Positions 1 through 10,456 of a stretch of 64,000 nucleotides of DNA are shown here, piece after piece. Each line of letters begins with the position of its first letter. Within the stretch, counting starts at the first letter, position 1. Made by a program: the position numbers and the translations under genes. The stretch is from an uncultured Desulfovibrio sp. (lineage in GTDB: Bacteria > Desulfobacterota > Desulfovibrionia > Desulfovibrionales > Desulfovibrionaceae): assembly GCA_900546145.1 (NCBI GenBank), contig URBN01000001.1, positions 62,001 to 126,000 on the forward strand. Direction: 5' to 3'. Below the pieces are notes generated by a model that did not search any database, was not told the origin of the DNA, and worked only from the letters and a program-made list of their open reading frames with translations.

Positions 1-1106
1 CTTTTGGGCAGATCCCTGAGAAGGGTCATGGGATGGATGAGTCCCTGTTCAAGCCCCAGAGCGTAAATAAATGGCTTGAGAGTTGAACCCGGCGAACGGC
101 GTGCCAGGGTTCCGTCTATCTGGCCGGAAATGGACGAGTCAAAGAAATTGGCGGAGCCGGCGAGGGCCCGGACCTCCATGGTTGGCCAGTGCACGAGCAG
201 GGCGCAGGCGTTATGCAGGCCAGACTGTCTGCCGAGCCGTACGAAATCCTTCAGCTGTTTTTCAAGAAGTCCTTGGAGCCGTAAATCTATGGCTGTTCTG
301 ACTGTGCCGGGGGCGTTGGGTTCGGCCAGGATCTCAGTGACAAGATGAGGACAGCGGAAAGGCATGTCGGCCGGTGAGTGCACTCTGAGTCTGGCCGTTT
401 CCCTGCCGTACCATTCCCTGATGAGGCGCTGCTCTGCTGCATGGAAATCCGAACCTGCCGATGCCGGACTGCGCCGGCCCGGGTTCTGCGGGACGAGCAT
501 GAGGGCAAGGCTTTCATCCGGCGTGAGCTCGGAAGCGTTTTTGCGGAAATAGACCAGGGCCGCGGCCCCGAGGCCTTCAACATTGCCGCCATAAGGGGCC
601 AGATTGAAATAGGCTTCCAGAATTCTGGCTTTGCTGTAATGACGTTCGAGCCTGAGAGCGAGCCAGATCTGCCGGAGTTTATCCTTCAGGCTGCCGGTTT
701 TGAGACCGGAAGAAAGACGGGCCACCTGCATGGTGATGGTGGAGCCGCCCATAATTCTGCCGCCGGAGAGCATAGCCAGGCCGGCCCGGAAAAGGGACAG
801 CACGTTGATGCCGGGATGGTGCCAGAAATACCTGTCCTCGTAGCGGATGACGCTGGCGATGGCTTCCGGGGGGATATCTTCGAGCCTCGTGAGGCGGCGG
901 TATTTGTGATCCGGAGTGAGCCCCATGCGCAGAAGACCGCCATTCCGGTCCAGAATGACGCGCGAGAAGGTGATGTCCTGCATAAGCGGAGGACGCGGGG
1001 AAAGGCGGAGTATGCACCAGAACAGGATGATGGCGAGGAGCAGAACGCAGCATCCCTTTGCCGCCACCCGCATACTTTTTTTCATGAGAAGCGTCTTTAC
1101 GGACAT
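1..1106 (-). CDS. pbpC: Penicillin-binding protein 1C (peptidoglycan glycosyltransferase/transpeptidase), 3' end beyond window
   Basis: Translating the minus strand from ATG 1106 gives an uninterrupted frame to the window edge (about 368 residues). It opens with a short basic N-terminus and a hydrophobic anchor (CCVLLLAIILFWCIL, residues 19-33). The glycosyltransferase family 51 motifs follow: EDRYFWHHPG with the catalytic Glu near residue 90, and GGSTITMQVAR. The transpeptidase SxxK motif (SPGSTLKPF) lies near residue 345. This order is that of class A PBPs, which polymerise and cross-link peptidoglycan in the periplasm. The gene starts 50 bp after the alpha-2-macroglobulin stop on the same strand; that pairing is the known yfhM-pbpC linkage and points to PBP1C rather than PBP1A. 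No good ribosome-binding site precedes 1106, and ATGs at 1085 and 1073 are possible alternatives. The C-terminal part is outside the window. Confidence 0.9.
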   Translation of the reverse strand, partial: MSVKTLLMKKSMRVAAKGCCVLLLAIILFWCILRLSPRPPLMQDITFSRVILDRNGGLLRMGLTPDHKYRRLTRLEDIPPEAIASVIRYEDRYFWHHPGINVLSLFRAGLAMLSGGRIMGGSTITMQVARLSSGLKTGSLKDKLRQIWLALRLERHYSKARILEAYFNLAPYGGNVEGLGAAALVYFRKNASELTPDESLALMLVPQNPGRRSPASAGSDFHAAEQRLIREWYGRETARLRVHSPADMPFRCPHLVTEILAEPNAPGTVRTAIDLRLQGLLEKQLKDFVRLGRQSGLHNACALLVHWPTMEVRALAGSANFFDSSISGQIDGTLARRSPGSTLKPFIYALGLEQGLIHPMTLLRDLPK

Positions 1107-1155
1107 AAACACAAAAAATTGCGGCGGGTGTCTGCACAGCCCGCCGCACGGAAAC

Positions 1156-4100
1156 TTACTTTTCAATTACGATGTACCCGCCGCCGGATGTGCCATTCAG
1201 CTCGGGCTGATACATGGCTTCTGCCGACAGGGAGGGGATGAGGAAGCGTCCGGCTGTCACGGCGCGCACGCGGTACGTATAGACGCACTCATTTGTGTCG
1301 AGATTCGTGAAAAGAAGCGTCCTGTCCTCGCGGCGCTCCGCATGATCAGGAGAGCTTCCCTGAGAAACAGGTCTGCCCCTCTCATCGAGAATCTGCTCGA
1401 AGCCGCCGGGGAGAAGATCAACCATGGCCGCATTTCTGATGCTCTTGGAAGCGCGGGCCCTGATCTCAACCGTAATGACATCGCCGACCCTGGCCTTTTC
1501 GATGGGTTCGCCGACCGTATTCAGATAACGGCGGCTCACGGAGATTCCGTGTTCCGAGTTCACGGGCGGAGTCCTGTCAAACCCGGAAGTAGTGAGATGC
1601 CAGAACAGCTTTCCGAGGCTGCCCGGGGCGTCAATGCGGAACTTCCGACAGAGCGGGGCATTGAGTTCAGCGAGGATATCGCTGCTCTGCATGGAGGTAC
1701 TGCTGTCCCCGTCCACGCATGAAAGTCTGATATTGGACGCTCCTTCTGAGGGGAGAGTTTGCACGGACAGGGCCCTGGCCGTGAGGGCAAGGGCCGTTGT
1801 GGTGCAGGAAGGCGAAAGAGCCCTGGCAAGCAGGTCATCGAAAGGTGCCCCTCCAAACGCATTCCAGGGCGCCGCACCGCGTACGGCGGTGGTAATGGCC
1901 AGGGCTACGGCAGGAGTGAAGAGCTCAGAGAGATCGTAATTCTGAAGACGGATCTTCTTCGGCATAAGAGTCTGTGCGTCCCTGAAGAGGCGCAGCTTCC
2001 AGAGACAGTCCGCCAGCAGGACGGCGGTGACGTCATCCTTCCATTGCGGCGCGTACTGATTGAGCCATGTCCGCAGCCGCGAGATTTCCTGAGTCATGAT
2101 CCGGCCGCTGCGCAGGAGAACCCAGCATGCGTATGCTTTGATCCGGGCATCCTGCAAATCGTTGCTTTCCCGGCCTGCCAGATGTTCCAGACAGTCGAGA
2201 ACGGATTCCGTCAGCCCGGGAACCTCTCTTCCATGATCTCTGAGCGAGATCAGAAAGTCGCCGGCATAGACCGTTACGAAATCGTTGGGCGGCATGTTGG
2301 GCCAGAGTGAGACGCCGCTTCCGGACTCAAATGAACGCCGTATGGCCTGCACGGCAGACTGGATTTCCTTTTCCATAGCCTTCCGGGTGCTTGCCGGATC
2401 TGAGTCCCGGGACGGCAGAAGTGCTGTCAGTCTTGGGCTGCCCAGAGCTGAAACATAGGGGAAGGCCCTGCTGATGAGCTGTTCCGTGCAGGAATAGGGA
2501 TAGCCGTTCAGCTTGCTGACCACGGCACGGAACGCGGCGACAGGCCCCTGAGAGACCGTCAGTGTGTTGGCGGCATCAAAGGGGTAGATGCTGCGGCTGA
2601 CTTGTATATCCATGGATCCCTGAGGCTTTCCCGTACTTTCCGTGATGCGGCGTACGGTTCCGGGACGCACAGAGAGTTCTTGCCGGCGCACGGCTTCAGG
2701 ATGTCCGCTGCCTGTGGCAGAGGCTTTGAATGTGATGCCGGTCGGGCCGAGAATGTCAGCGGCCTGTGCTTCAAACGGTACGACTGCTTCTCCGTTTTCG
2801 GGGATAGTGAGATCGGCTTCCGTTTGTCCGTTCAGGGTCAGACCTTTTTCGGGCGCGATTGTGACGTGTACACGCGCGTTTCCGCTGCCAGGCAGGGTGT
2901 TGCTCACGATCACGGCACCCTTGAACGCGTCTCCGGGCGCGGCAGCCAGAGGCAGGACGGGATGCATGATGAGAGAGCCCCGGACTGCGGATTCCGATCG
3001 TGCCGAACCGGCCAGCAGCCGTTTTTCAGGCGTGCAGGCGGAACCCACGGCCATGACGCGGATGCGTCCGGAAAGGTAAGCCGGCACGGGGACATTTACG
3101 ACGGTGCCATCAGGAGAAACATCAGCTATTCCCTGCCAGAAAGCGAAGGGCGGTTCGCTGCGCCGGCGGAAAGGATTCAGGAAACGTCCGCCGGGGCTGG
3201 CCATGCCACCGCCGAAGGCCGGGATACGTCCCTGCAGGCGGGCGTGATCGGGCATGAGAAGGTCGAAAGCCTGAGCGGTGACGGTGTCAAGGCTGCGGTC
3301 GGCAAGAAGATCGTTCAGCGGGTTGGGAGAAGCGAATCCGGTGAGCGAGAGAATGCCTTCGTCCACAGCGAAAAGGACCACTCTCCCAGGATGGGCAGCC
3401 TTAACCCTGATGCCGAGCGTGCTGCCCGGCAGCACTGTTTCGGGAACGCTGAGGCTGAGCCCCATGTCCCGGGCGGCCATGCCGCACAGGAAAGGTGCTG
3501 CCGCGTAGACCATGGGCTTCATGGCGAGAGCGCTGCTGGACTGCGATCTGTTGAAGAGTACGCTGACGTAGCCGCGACCCTCAAAGTTTTCAGGAACCGT
3601 GATTTCCTGGATTGTTTCTCCTGCCTTTGCCTGGAACCATTTGTGCGCCAGAACGGTATCCCTTTCAATGGTGATGAGTCCCGTGCCTTCATAAGGCAGG
3701 GAAAGATGCATTTTCAGTGTTTCTCCGGGGCGGCAGTCTTTTTTGTCAAGAATGAGCCTGAGATCACTTTTCGCCAGACCAGCTGTTCCCGTTTCACCCT
3801 GGGGAAGAGTGAGGTCATTTCCTGCGACTGTATATGGAACACTGGCCAGAATGGTGCCGTTTTTGTCTTTGAGAGTGAGCAGGAAATCTCCGGGCTTGGA
3901 TGTGTCCAGGGCGACATCAAGTCCGTTTTCTGTCACGGCTGCAGTCTTTGAAGAAATAGGACTGTCCACAGGAGTGTCGTCGTAATGGTATTCGCCACGC
4001 GCGTCGACGACGAGAGAATTGACATAGCGCCGGTTGGCTAAGGCAACAGTGACGTCCTGGAGGGCGACATTACTGAGGTTATTGTCGAGGGCGATGAAGT

Positions 4101-6798
4101 GCAGTCCGGCCTCGGCATTCTGCATGAGACAGCCAAGATTATTGGCCGACTTCACGGGCCTGTAGCCGAGGATCACAGCGAGCGGAGAGAAGAGGGAGTC
4201 TATGCGGCGGGTGACACCGCGTCCTCCGGCTGCTTCAAACCCTTCGAGCTGTACTGAGCCTGAGAAGGTGCCGCGGTAGCCGCTGACGGGCAGGGAAATG
4301 CTGACTTTGCCATCGCTGTCGGTGACCGCAGCGGCAAGTTCCTGTGTGCGGGTCTCAGAGAGTGGCGGTGTTGCATCAAAAAAGGTGTAGTTTTCAAATC
4401 CTTTGAAGTGCAGGCGTGCCGGAGTGGCAGTCAGGGACGTGTGCACGCTGTGTCCGGCAGCCGCTGTCCCATAAAGAGTGGAAAGGCGGACGCTGACGCT
4501 GCTCTTGGGAGCGCTGCTGTCCGTGCGCACCCATCCTTTTGGTCTTGATGGCGCAAACTCGGTCTGCATGGCCAGGGTGTCTGGCTCGAATTCCTCAATG
4601 CGGGTAGAGCAGGAGCCGAGAATTTTTCCATCTTCGCCGCTCCCTCTGCCGGAGGGGAGCTGAATGTCGAGCCGGTAAGTTCCGGTGGCGCAGTCCGATG
4701 GAGAATCCCAGGAAATTTCAGCCAGCCCGTCGGTTCCGGGTACAATCTTGGTTTTCTGCAGAACAATTCCCGTGGGACTGGTCAGTACGGCCTCAAGAGG
4801 CAGTTCCGCAGGCAGGGGCTGCCAGTCAAAGCGCCGGATGACGGTGCCGAAATGCAGGGTCTCGCCGGGCATGTACATACCGCGCTGCGTAAAGACGGAG
4901 GCAATAAGGCCGTCTCCGACTGCGTGGCGCCCCGACGTTTCAAAAGCGCTCATATCCAGTGTGCGGGATTTGTCCCTGAGAGAAAGCCAGGCCAGATCCG
5001 AGCCATTTTCGGCAGTGACGGCAGCAGGACTGCCGGCGTCAGGACCAGAGGGAACCTTGGGAAAAACGGCGAGGCCCGTGCTGTTGGTTTTTGCCGTGGC
5101 CAGAGCCGTGCCGTTGGCAGCCAGAAGGGAGACGGTAGCACCCTGGCAGGCGGTGCCGTTTGAAAGCTGCTGGCAGAAAACCTGATATGAACCGTCTGCC
5201 GTGCGCTTTGCGACAAGTCCGATGTCCGAAACGAGAACAAAGCGGGACACGGAAGCTTCCTTCCGGCCGGAGCGGTATCCCTCGAGAGCGATCTGCATCA
5301 CGCCGCGGACGTCATCGTTTGGTCCGCCTATGAGAGGAGCGAGGTCAAGGCTGGGGAAGGCTGCCCGGCCCTGAGGTCCTACGGGAACGGAGATGCGTCC
5401 CTCTACTGTCTCGCTCAGAGCCGTGATATCTTCAGCATCGGAGGCCCCGTTTTCTTCCAGGAAGATGTTTTTTGTCAGCATGGCAAGGAAAGGCAGGCGG
5501 ACACGCCTGGCTTTCCACCTGATTTCATCGAGGCCCATGGCATAGATATCGAGTTTTTTGGAGCCGCTGAGAGTCAGAATGCTGCCAGGCTGCAGGAAGG
5601 AGAGCCCGGATCCCATGTCAGGAGCCTGAATCACTCTCAGATAGGGCGCCGCGAGAGTGAGTCCGCTCGTGGAAGGCAGTCCGTTTTTCAGGAGAATGGC
5701 AATGTACCGGCCTGATTCGGCCGGGATGGTGTAGACAAAACGGCTGGACGGTTCGCTGGAAGTCAGGAGAACAGGGCTGAGTTTCTTGCCGTTTTTGAAG
5801 TCGTTTGCGGAGAGACTGGGCATTTTGCTCCAGTCCGTGTCAGAGACGGCGCTACTGTCGATGCGGGCGGGAAGTTCGGTGATATCAAGAAATTTTTCAA
5901 GATCTGCAGGGCGCACGTGCAGGCTGGTTTTTAATTCAAGGACATATCTGGTGTTGAGGCCGCTGTCGAAATCTTTGCGCAGAGTGATGTCTTTGATCTG
6001 CATGAGACGGGAGGAACCGCTGACTGTGAAGGAGCGGGATGCGGCTTTGGCGGCGACGTCGGGGAAATTACGCGTGCCGTTGTTTTTCATAATAAATGCG
6101 GGCATCCCGCTGATTTTCAGAACAGCTGGGGTGTTCTCTTCGGAGAGGCTCGCAATCGGGGCGGAAATGACCGCCTGATCCCTGTTTTCATTCCAGACGA
6201 AGCGCAGGGGACCAAAGGCCAGACCTGTCGCGGCGCCGGAAGGGGTCAGGGTCGTCCGCCTTTCAATATCGGACGTGTCGACGGGCCATACGAACTGAAC
6301 GGGGATGGAAACCGCGTGTGTCCCCCTGGCTGCGGGATCAATCCAGATGGTTTCACGCTGGAAGGACACACCCTGGGGCTGGGTCTGGTACCTCAGTCTG
6401 AGCGGAGCCGCGCTGATGCGCTGGGGAATTCTGAGCCCGCTCAGATCAATGCTGTACACCGTACCGGGCTGCAGCTGCTTCTGTGGAGAAAAATGCAGGC
6501 TCGTGGGCCCAATCCAGCGCCACGATCCTGGGACGGACGGAGTCATGACGACACCATCGGCCGCTGCGTTGATTTCCCCGAAAGCAGGGGCATCGCACAT
6601 CTGCGGCCATTCTTCTCCATATTTTTTTTCGCACTGTTTTGTGTCCAGATTAAAGAAGACGGAAAGTCCGTTATCCCACATGTCTGAAGCAGGATTGCTC
6701 GTACTTACCTTCCAGTAGGACGTGGCGGCATGGGGTGACAGGGGGGAAAGGAGGGATAGAACCAGGACGCAGGCAAAGAAAAAAGCGTGTCCGAGCAT
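1156..6798 (-). CDS. Bacterial alpha-2-macroglobulin, thioester type (YfhM-like)
   Basis: This is a 1880-residue exported protein. It has an N-terminal signal peptide (hydrophobic LGHAFFFACVLVLSLLSPL, probable cleavage after PHA) without a convincing lipobox, so a soluble periplasmic protein is more likely than a lipoprotein. Macroglobulin domains fill the first two thirds, including the MG2-like segment FTQRGMYMPGETLHFGTVIRR near residues 635-655. The thioester motif CTEQ sits at Cys1437 (2490-2488), followed by the alpha-helical thioester domain and a C-terminal receptor-binding-like domain. Family members trap attacking proteases by covalent thioester linkage and are thought to work with PBP1C to guard or repair the cell envelope. 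GGGAGGAATT precedes the ATG. It is longer than the E. coli homologue (about 1650 residues). pbpC follows after 50 bp. Confidence 0.93.
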   Translation of the reverse strand: MLGHAFFFACVLVLSLLSPLSPHAATSYWKVSTSNPASDMWDNGLSVFFNLDTKQCEKKYGEEWPQMCDAPAFGEINAAADGVVMTPSVPGSWRWIGPTSLHFSPQKQLQPGTVYSIDLSGLRIPQRISAAPLRLRYQTQPQGVSFQRETIWIDPAARGTHAVSIPVQFVWPVDTSDIERRTTLTPSGAATGLAFGPLRFVWNENRDQAVISAPIASLSEENTPAVLKISGMPAFIMKNNGTRNFPDVAAKAASRSFTVSGSSRLMQIKDITLRKDFDSGLNTRYVLELKTSLHVRPADLEKFLDITELPARIDSSAVSDTDWSKMPSLSANDFKNGKKLSPVLLTSSEPSSRFVYTIPAESGRYIAILLKNGLPSTSGLTLAAPYLRVIQAPDMGSGLSFLQPGSILTLSGSKKLDIYAMGLDEIRWKARRVRLPFLAMLTKNIFLEENGASDAEDITALSETVEGRISVPVGPQGRAAFPSLDLAPLIGGPNDDVRGVMQIALEGYRSGRKEASVSRFVLVSDIGLVAKRTADGSYQVFCQQLSNGTACQGATVSLLAANGTALATAKTNSTGLAVFPKVPSGPDAGSPAAVTAENGSDLAWLSLRDKSRTLDMSAFETSGRHAVGDGLIASVFTQRGMYMPGETLHFGTVIRRFDWQPLPAELPLEAVLTSPTGIVLQKTKIVPGTDGLAEISWDSPSDCATGTYRLDIQLPSGRGSGEDGKILGSCSTRIEEFEPDTLAMQTEFAPSRPKGWVRTDSSAPKSSVSVRLSTLYGTAAAGHSVHTSLTATPARLHFKGFENYTFFDATPPLSETRTQELAAAVTDSDGKVSISLPVSGYRGTFSGSVQLEGFEAAGGRGVTRRIDSLFSPLAVILGYRPVKSANNLGCLMQNAEAGLHFIALDNNLSNVALQDVTVALANRRYVNSLVVDARGEYHYDDTPVDSPISSKTAAVTENGLDVALDTSKPGDFLLTLKDKNGTILASVPYTVAGNDLTLPQGETGTAGLAKSDLRLILDKKDCRPGETLKMHLSLPYEGTGLITIERDTVLAHKWFQAKAGETIQEITVPENFEGRGYVSVLFNRSQSSSALAMKPMVYAAAPFLCGMAARDMGLSLSVPETVLPGSTLGIRVKAAHPGRVVLFAVDEGILSLTGFASPNPLNDLLADRSLDTVTAQAFDLLMPDHARLQGRIPAFGGGMASPGGRFLNPFRRRSEPPFAFWQGIADVSPDGTVVNVPVPAYLSGRIRVMAVGSACTPEKRLLAGSARSESAVRGSLIMHPVLPLAAAPGDAFKGAVIVSNTLPGSGNARVHVTIAPEKGLTLNGQTEADLTIPENGEAVVPFEAQAADILGPTGITFKASATGSGHPEAVRRQELSVRPGTVRRITESTGKPQGSMDIQVSRSIYPFDAANTLTVSQGPVAAFRAVVSKLNGYPYSCTEQLISRAFPYVSALGSPRLTALLPSRDSDPASTRKAMEKEIQSAVQAIRRSFESGSGVSLWPNMPPNDFVTVYAGDFLISLRDHGREVPGLTESVLDCLEHLAGRESNDLQDARIKAYACWVLLRSGRIMTQEISRLRTWLNQYAPQWKDDVTAVLLADCLWKLRLFRDAQTLMPKKIRLQNYDLSELFTPAVALAITTAVRGAAPWNAFGGAPFDDLLARALSPSCTTTALALTARALSVQTLPSEGASNIRLSCVDGDSSTSMQSSDILAELNAPLCRKFRIDAPGSLGKLFWHLTTSGFDRTPPVNSEHGISVSRRYLNTVGEPIEKARVGDVITVEIRARASKSIRNAAMVDLLPGGFEQILDERGRPVSQGSSPDHAERREDRTLLFTNLDTNECVYTYRVRAVTAGRFLIPSLSAEAMYQPELNGTSGGGYIVIEK

Positions 6799-7362
6799 GA
6801 TGCGAATTCCTCCCGGAGTATTTCAGGTATAGTTGCTTCAGTTTTACAGGATGTTCTAACCCCTGTCATCATCTATTTATTTGTTTGTTTCTTGATGAAA
6901 TTCGGGTACAGAAACACGTTTTTTTCTTTTTTCCCTCTCTTAAAGCACGAAAAATTTTCCGGCCTGCAGAATGAAGATAATTTTGTGAAGCCCGTATGGC
7001 GCCCGATTCTGGCATACGCTGTAAGAAAGAGCCTGGGAGTCCTGCTTTTTATCTTTTTTGGGCAGGGTAAAACCGTGACCTGACGAGAGGAAAATAACTG
7101 TTTTTTCGTGACTGAATTTTTGTTTTTTACATGTTTTCGTGAGTGGAATCTTTTTTTACGAAAAAGAAAAATTTTCTGTATTTTAAGTGAGTTGTATAGC
7201 ATAGAGATTCCGTTTGAAATTCAACACCCTCTTGAACCGTCACGATTTTTTGGCTATGTTTGTCCTGATTCCCGCTGGGGAGTCTTTTCTGTTAACTTTT
7301 ATGACGAGCCTCCGGAATATTGTCCGTTCCGGGGCTTTACCGATAAAGAAGGAGTGTTGACG
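6799..7362. promoter_or_regulatory. Divergent, AT-rich control region between the macroglobulin gene and fdhA, with repeated YACGAAAA motifs
   Basis: These 564 bases hold no convincing gene. They are much more AT-rich than the coding DNA on either side. The octamer family (C/T)ACGAAAA occurs four times: 6946-6953 (+), 7103-7110 (-), 7134-7141 (-) and 7157-7164 (+). The two minus-strand copies lie in a longer direct repeat (7103-7117 and 7134-7149) spaced 31 bp, about three helical turns. The segment 7153-7180 matches 11410-11437 upstream of fdhE at 22 of 28 positions. The motifs look like binding sites for a formate or redox regulator, but no regulator gene is next to them and no named operator (Rex, HcpR, sigma-54) fits. 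AAGAAGGAG at 7345-7353 is the fdhA ribosome-binding site. Confidence 0.4.
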
Positions 7363-10300
7363 ATGAAGAGTACTCGTCGAAGCTTCCTGAAGGGCGTCGG
7401 CGCCGGTGTGCTGTTCCTGTCACTGGGCCATATGGGTTTCAGTATGAAAGAAGCCCATGCTTACGCCCGTTCACTGAAAATTGAAGGCTGCAAGGAGTAC
7501 ATCAGCGTGTGTCCTTTCTGCGCTGTGTGCTGCCAGATCGTGGCCTATGTGAAGAACGGAAAACTTATTTCCACCGAGGGCGACCCGGACTTTCCCATCA
7601 ACGAGGGATCCCTGTGCGCCAAGGGCGCATCCCTGTTCAGCATGTACACGCATACTGAGGGCCGCGTTATGAAGCCCCTGTACCGTGCTCCCTACTCTGA
7701 CAAGTGGGAAGAAAAGGACTGGGACTGGACCCTCGATCAGATCGCCCGCCGCGTGAAGGCGGAACGCGACAAGAGTTTCATCCAGAAGAACGATAAGGGC
7801 CAGACTGTCAACAGGCTGGAAACCATCTGCTGGATGGGCACCTCTCACGCCTCTAACGAAGAATGCGCAGTCATTCAGGAAGCACTTAAAAGCCTGGGTA
7901 TAGTGTCTATGGACCACCAGGCCCGTGTCTGACACAGCCCCACTGTTGCGGCTCTGGCAGAGTCGTTCGGACGTGGTGCTATGACGAACCACTGGATTGA
8001 TATTAAGAATTCCAACTGCGTACTTATCATGGGCAGCAACGCTGCCGAACATCATCCTATTTCCATGAAGTGGATCCTCCGCGCCAAGGACAATGGTGCC
8101 ACGCTGATCCATGTTGATCCCAAGTTCTCGAGAACTTCCGCCCGCTGCGATTATCACGTGCCGCTGCGCTCCGGCTCCGATATCGCGTTCCTCGGCGGTA
8201 TGATTAACTACATCCTCGAGAACAAGCTGTACCAGAAGGAGTATGTCCTCAACTACACCAACGCCAGCGTTGTTGTGGGAAAGGACTACGATTTCAAGGA
8301 CGGCCTTTTCAGCGGCTACGATCCCAAGACCCGCCGCTACGACAAGAAGAAGTGGGCTTACGAGAAGGGCCCGGACGGTTATCTCGTCCGTGACGACACG
8401 TGGAAGAATCCCCGCTGCGTCATCAACCTTCTCAAGAAGCATTATTCCAGATACACCCTGAAAAACGCCTCTGACGTAACGGGCGTTTCCGAAGAGAACC
8501 TGCTGAAGGTCTGGAAGACGTTTGCAGCCACGGGCAAGCCTGACAAGGCCGGCACGTTCCTGTACGCCCTCGGATGGACGCAGCACTCCAACGGTGTGCA
8601 GATCATCCGTTCAAGCGCCATCATCCAGCTCCTCCTCGGCAATATCGGCGTCGCCGGCGGCGGTATTAACGCCCTCCGCGGCGAACCTAACGTTCAGGGG
8701 TCCACTGACCACACCATCCTCTATGACAGCCTCCCCGGCTATATGGGCATGCCCCGCTCTGACAAGCAGACCCTCAAGGACTACCTCGCCGGTATTACTC
8801 CCAAGCCTCTGTTTGCCAACAGCACCAACTGGAAGGCCAACAACCCCAAGTACATGGTGAGTCTGCTCAAGGGCTGGTACGGTGACAACGCGACCCCCGA
8901 GAACGACTTCTGCTACAGCTGGGTGCCCAAACTGGAGCCCAATGGCGACTATTCCTATTACTACGCCATCAACCAGGCCCAGAAGAACAAGATGCGCGGT
9001 GCCTTCATCGTCGGCGTCAACCCCTGCCAGAGCTTCCCGGATTCCAACAAGATCCGTTCGGCTCTCGACAATCTTGACTGGCTCGTCATGGGTGAAATTC
9101 ACCATTCCGAGACCTCCGATAACTGGCACCGTCCCGGCGTCGATCCCAAGAAGATGAAGACCGAGGTGTTCTTCCTCCCGTCCGCACAGCGTATCGAGAA
9201 GGAAGGCACGGTCTCCAACTCCGGACGCTGGCTGCAGTGGTTTGACAAGGCTGTCGAGCCTGCCGGCGAAGCCCGCGACTTCGGCGACATGCTCGTGCCG
9301 CTGATCAACAAAATCCGCGACCTCTACAGGAAGGAAGGCGGTACGTTCCCGGATCCTATCCTCGGCCTCAACTGGTGCGAAAAGTACAAGGCTGAAGAGT
9401 GGACCAAACGTATCAACGGTGTGTTCTGGAAGGACACCAAGGTGAAGGACAAGGTCTACCATAAGGGCCAGCTCGTCCCCGCCTTTGGTAATCTCCAGGC
9501 TGACGGTTCCACTTCCTCCCTCAACTGGCTGTACTGCAACAGCTACACAGAGGAAGACGGCAACAAGTCCAAGAACCGTGACCTCAGCCAGACCCCCGAG
9601 CAGGCCGCTCTCGGCCTGTACCCCAAGTGGTCCTGGTGCTGGCCGGTCAACCGCCGCGTGCTCTATAACCGCGCCTCCGTGGATCCCCATGGCAAGCCCT
9701 GGAATCCGAAGCTTCCCGTCATCTGGTGGGATGGCAAGGCGTGGAAGGGTGATATCGTCGACGGTGGAGGAGCTCCGCTTGCCGATAAGGAAAAGGGCCG
9801 GCTGCCGTTCATCATGAACGCTGACGGCGTAGGTCATATCTTTGGCCCCGGCCGTGCTGACGGTCCGTTCCCCGAACACTACGAACCGGTTGAAACGCCT
9901 CTCACCAAACACCCGTTCTCCAACCAGCTCAGCAGCCCCTGCTACAAGAGCTTTGAGGAAGACAGGCCCAAGTTTATCAAGCCTGGCGATCCCAATTACC
10001 CCATCGTGCTCACGACCTACAGTCTGACTGAGCACTGGTGCGGCGGCGGTGAAACCCGCAATACGCCAGGCCTGCTTGAAGCCGAACCCCAGCTCTATGT
10101 GGAAATGAGCCCCGAGCTCGCCAAGGAGAAGGGCATCAAGAACGGCGACGGCGTTATCATTGAGAATACCCGCGGCCGGGTTGAGGCCATCGCTATGGTC
10201 ACGGTCCGTATCCGCCCCTTCAAGATTATGGGCAAAACTGTCCATCTTATCGGTATGCCGTTTGCTTACGGCTGGCTGACTCCCCTGTGCGGTGATGCGA

Positions 10301-10407
10301 CCAACAGGCTTACCCTGAGTGCCTTTGATCCCAACACCACCATTCAGGAAGACAAGGCCTGCCTCGTGAACCTGCGGAAGGCTGATAAGCTTACCGAAAT
10401 TGGTTAA
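7363..10407 (+). CDS. fdhA: Formate dehydrogenase catalytic (alpha) subunit, selenocysteine-containing, Tat-exported
   Basis: One 1014-residue protein interrupted by an in-frame TGA at 7930-7932 (residue 190) that must be read as selenocysteine. The context QARV-U-HSPTVAALAESFGRGAMTNHW is the conserved active-site segment of FdnG-type enzymes, and the frame continues to the TAA at 10405. The N-terminus has a twin-arginine signal (STRRSFLKG, cleavage after AHA), so the enzyme works in the periplasm. A CxxCxxxC...C cluster motif (CPFCAVCC) near residue 50 binds the proximal [4Fe-4S] cluster; the rest is the bis-MGD molybdenum/tungsten fold with its C-terminal dinucleotide-binding domain. It oxidises formate to CO2 (or the reverse) and passes electrons to FdhB. 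A simple gene caller will split it or start it at 7981. fdhB follows after 49 bp. No cytochrome or membrane subunit is nearby, which suggests a soluble FdhAB dimer. Confidence 0.96.
7933..7970 (+). promoter_or_regulatory. Bacterial SECIS-like hairpin directing Sec insertion at the fdhA TGA
   Basis: Immediately 3' of the TGA, GGCTCT (7950-7955) can pair with AGAGTC (7959-7964), with one G-U pair and a GGC apical loop. The stem begins 17 nt after the TGA, inside the coding sequence. This placement is as expected for SelB-recognised bacterial SECIS elements. The fold was done by eye, so the lower stem is uncertain. Confidence 0.65.
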
Positions 10408-10413
10408 CCATCT

Positions 10414-10439
10414 GGGCGGGGGCCGCCAGGTCCCCGCCC
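10414..10439 (+). other. GC-rich hairpin in the fdhA-fdhB gap
   Basis: GGGCGGGG (10414-10421) pairs perfectly with CCCCGCCC (10432-10439). No T-run follows, and the fdhB ribosome-binding site (AAGGAG) starts a few bases later. It is more likely an mRNA-stability or subunit-ratio element than a terminator. Confidence 0.5.
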
Positions 10440-10456
10440 GTTGAAGGAGCGATATT

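Noticed and set aside
7003..7025. Sigma-54 promoter upstream of fdhA (TGGCATACGCTG)
   Set aside because: The GG is present, but no GC stands at the required spacing for a -12 element.
7930..7932. In-frame stop in fdhA as a pseudogene or sequencing error
   Set aside because: The TGA falls exactly at the conserved selenocysteine position, the frame continues intact for 824 residues, and a SECIS-like hairpin follows.
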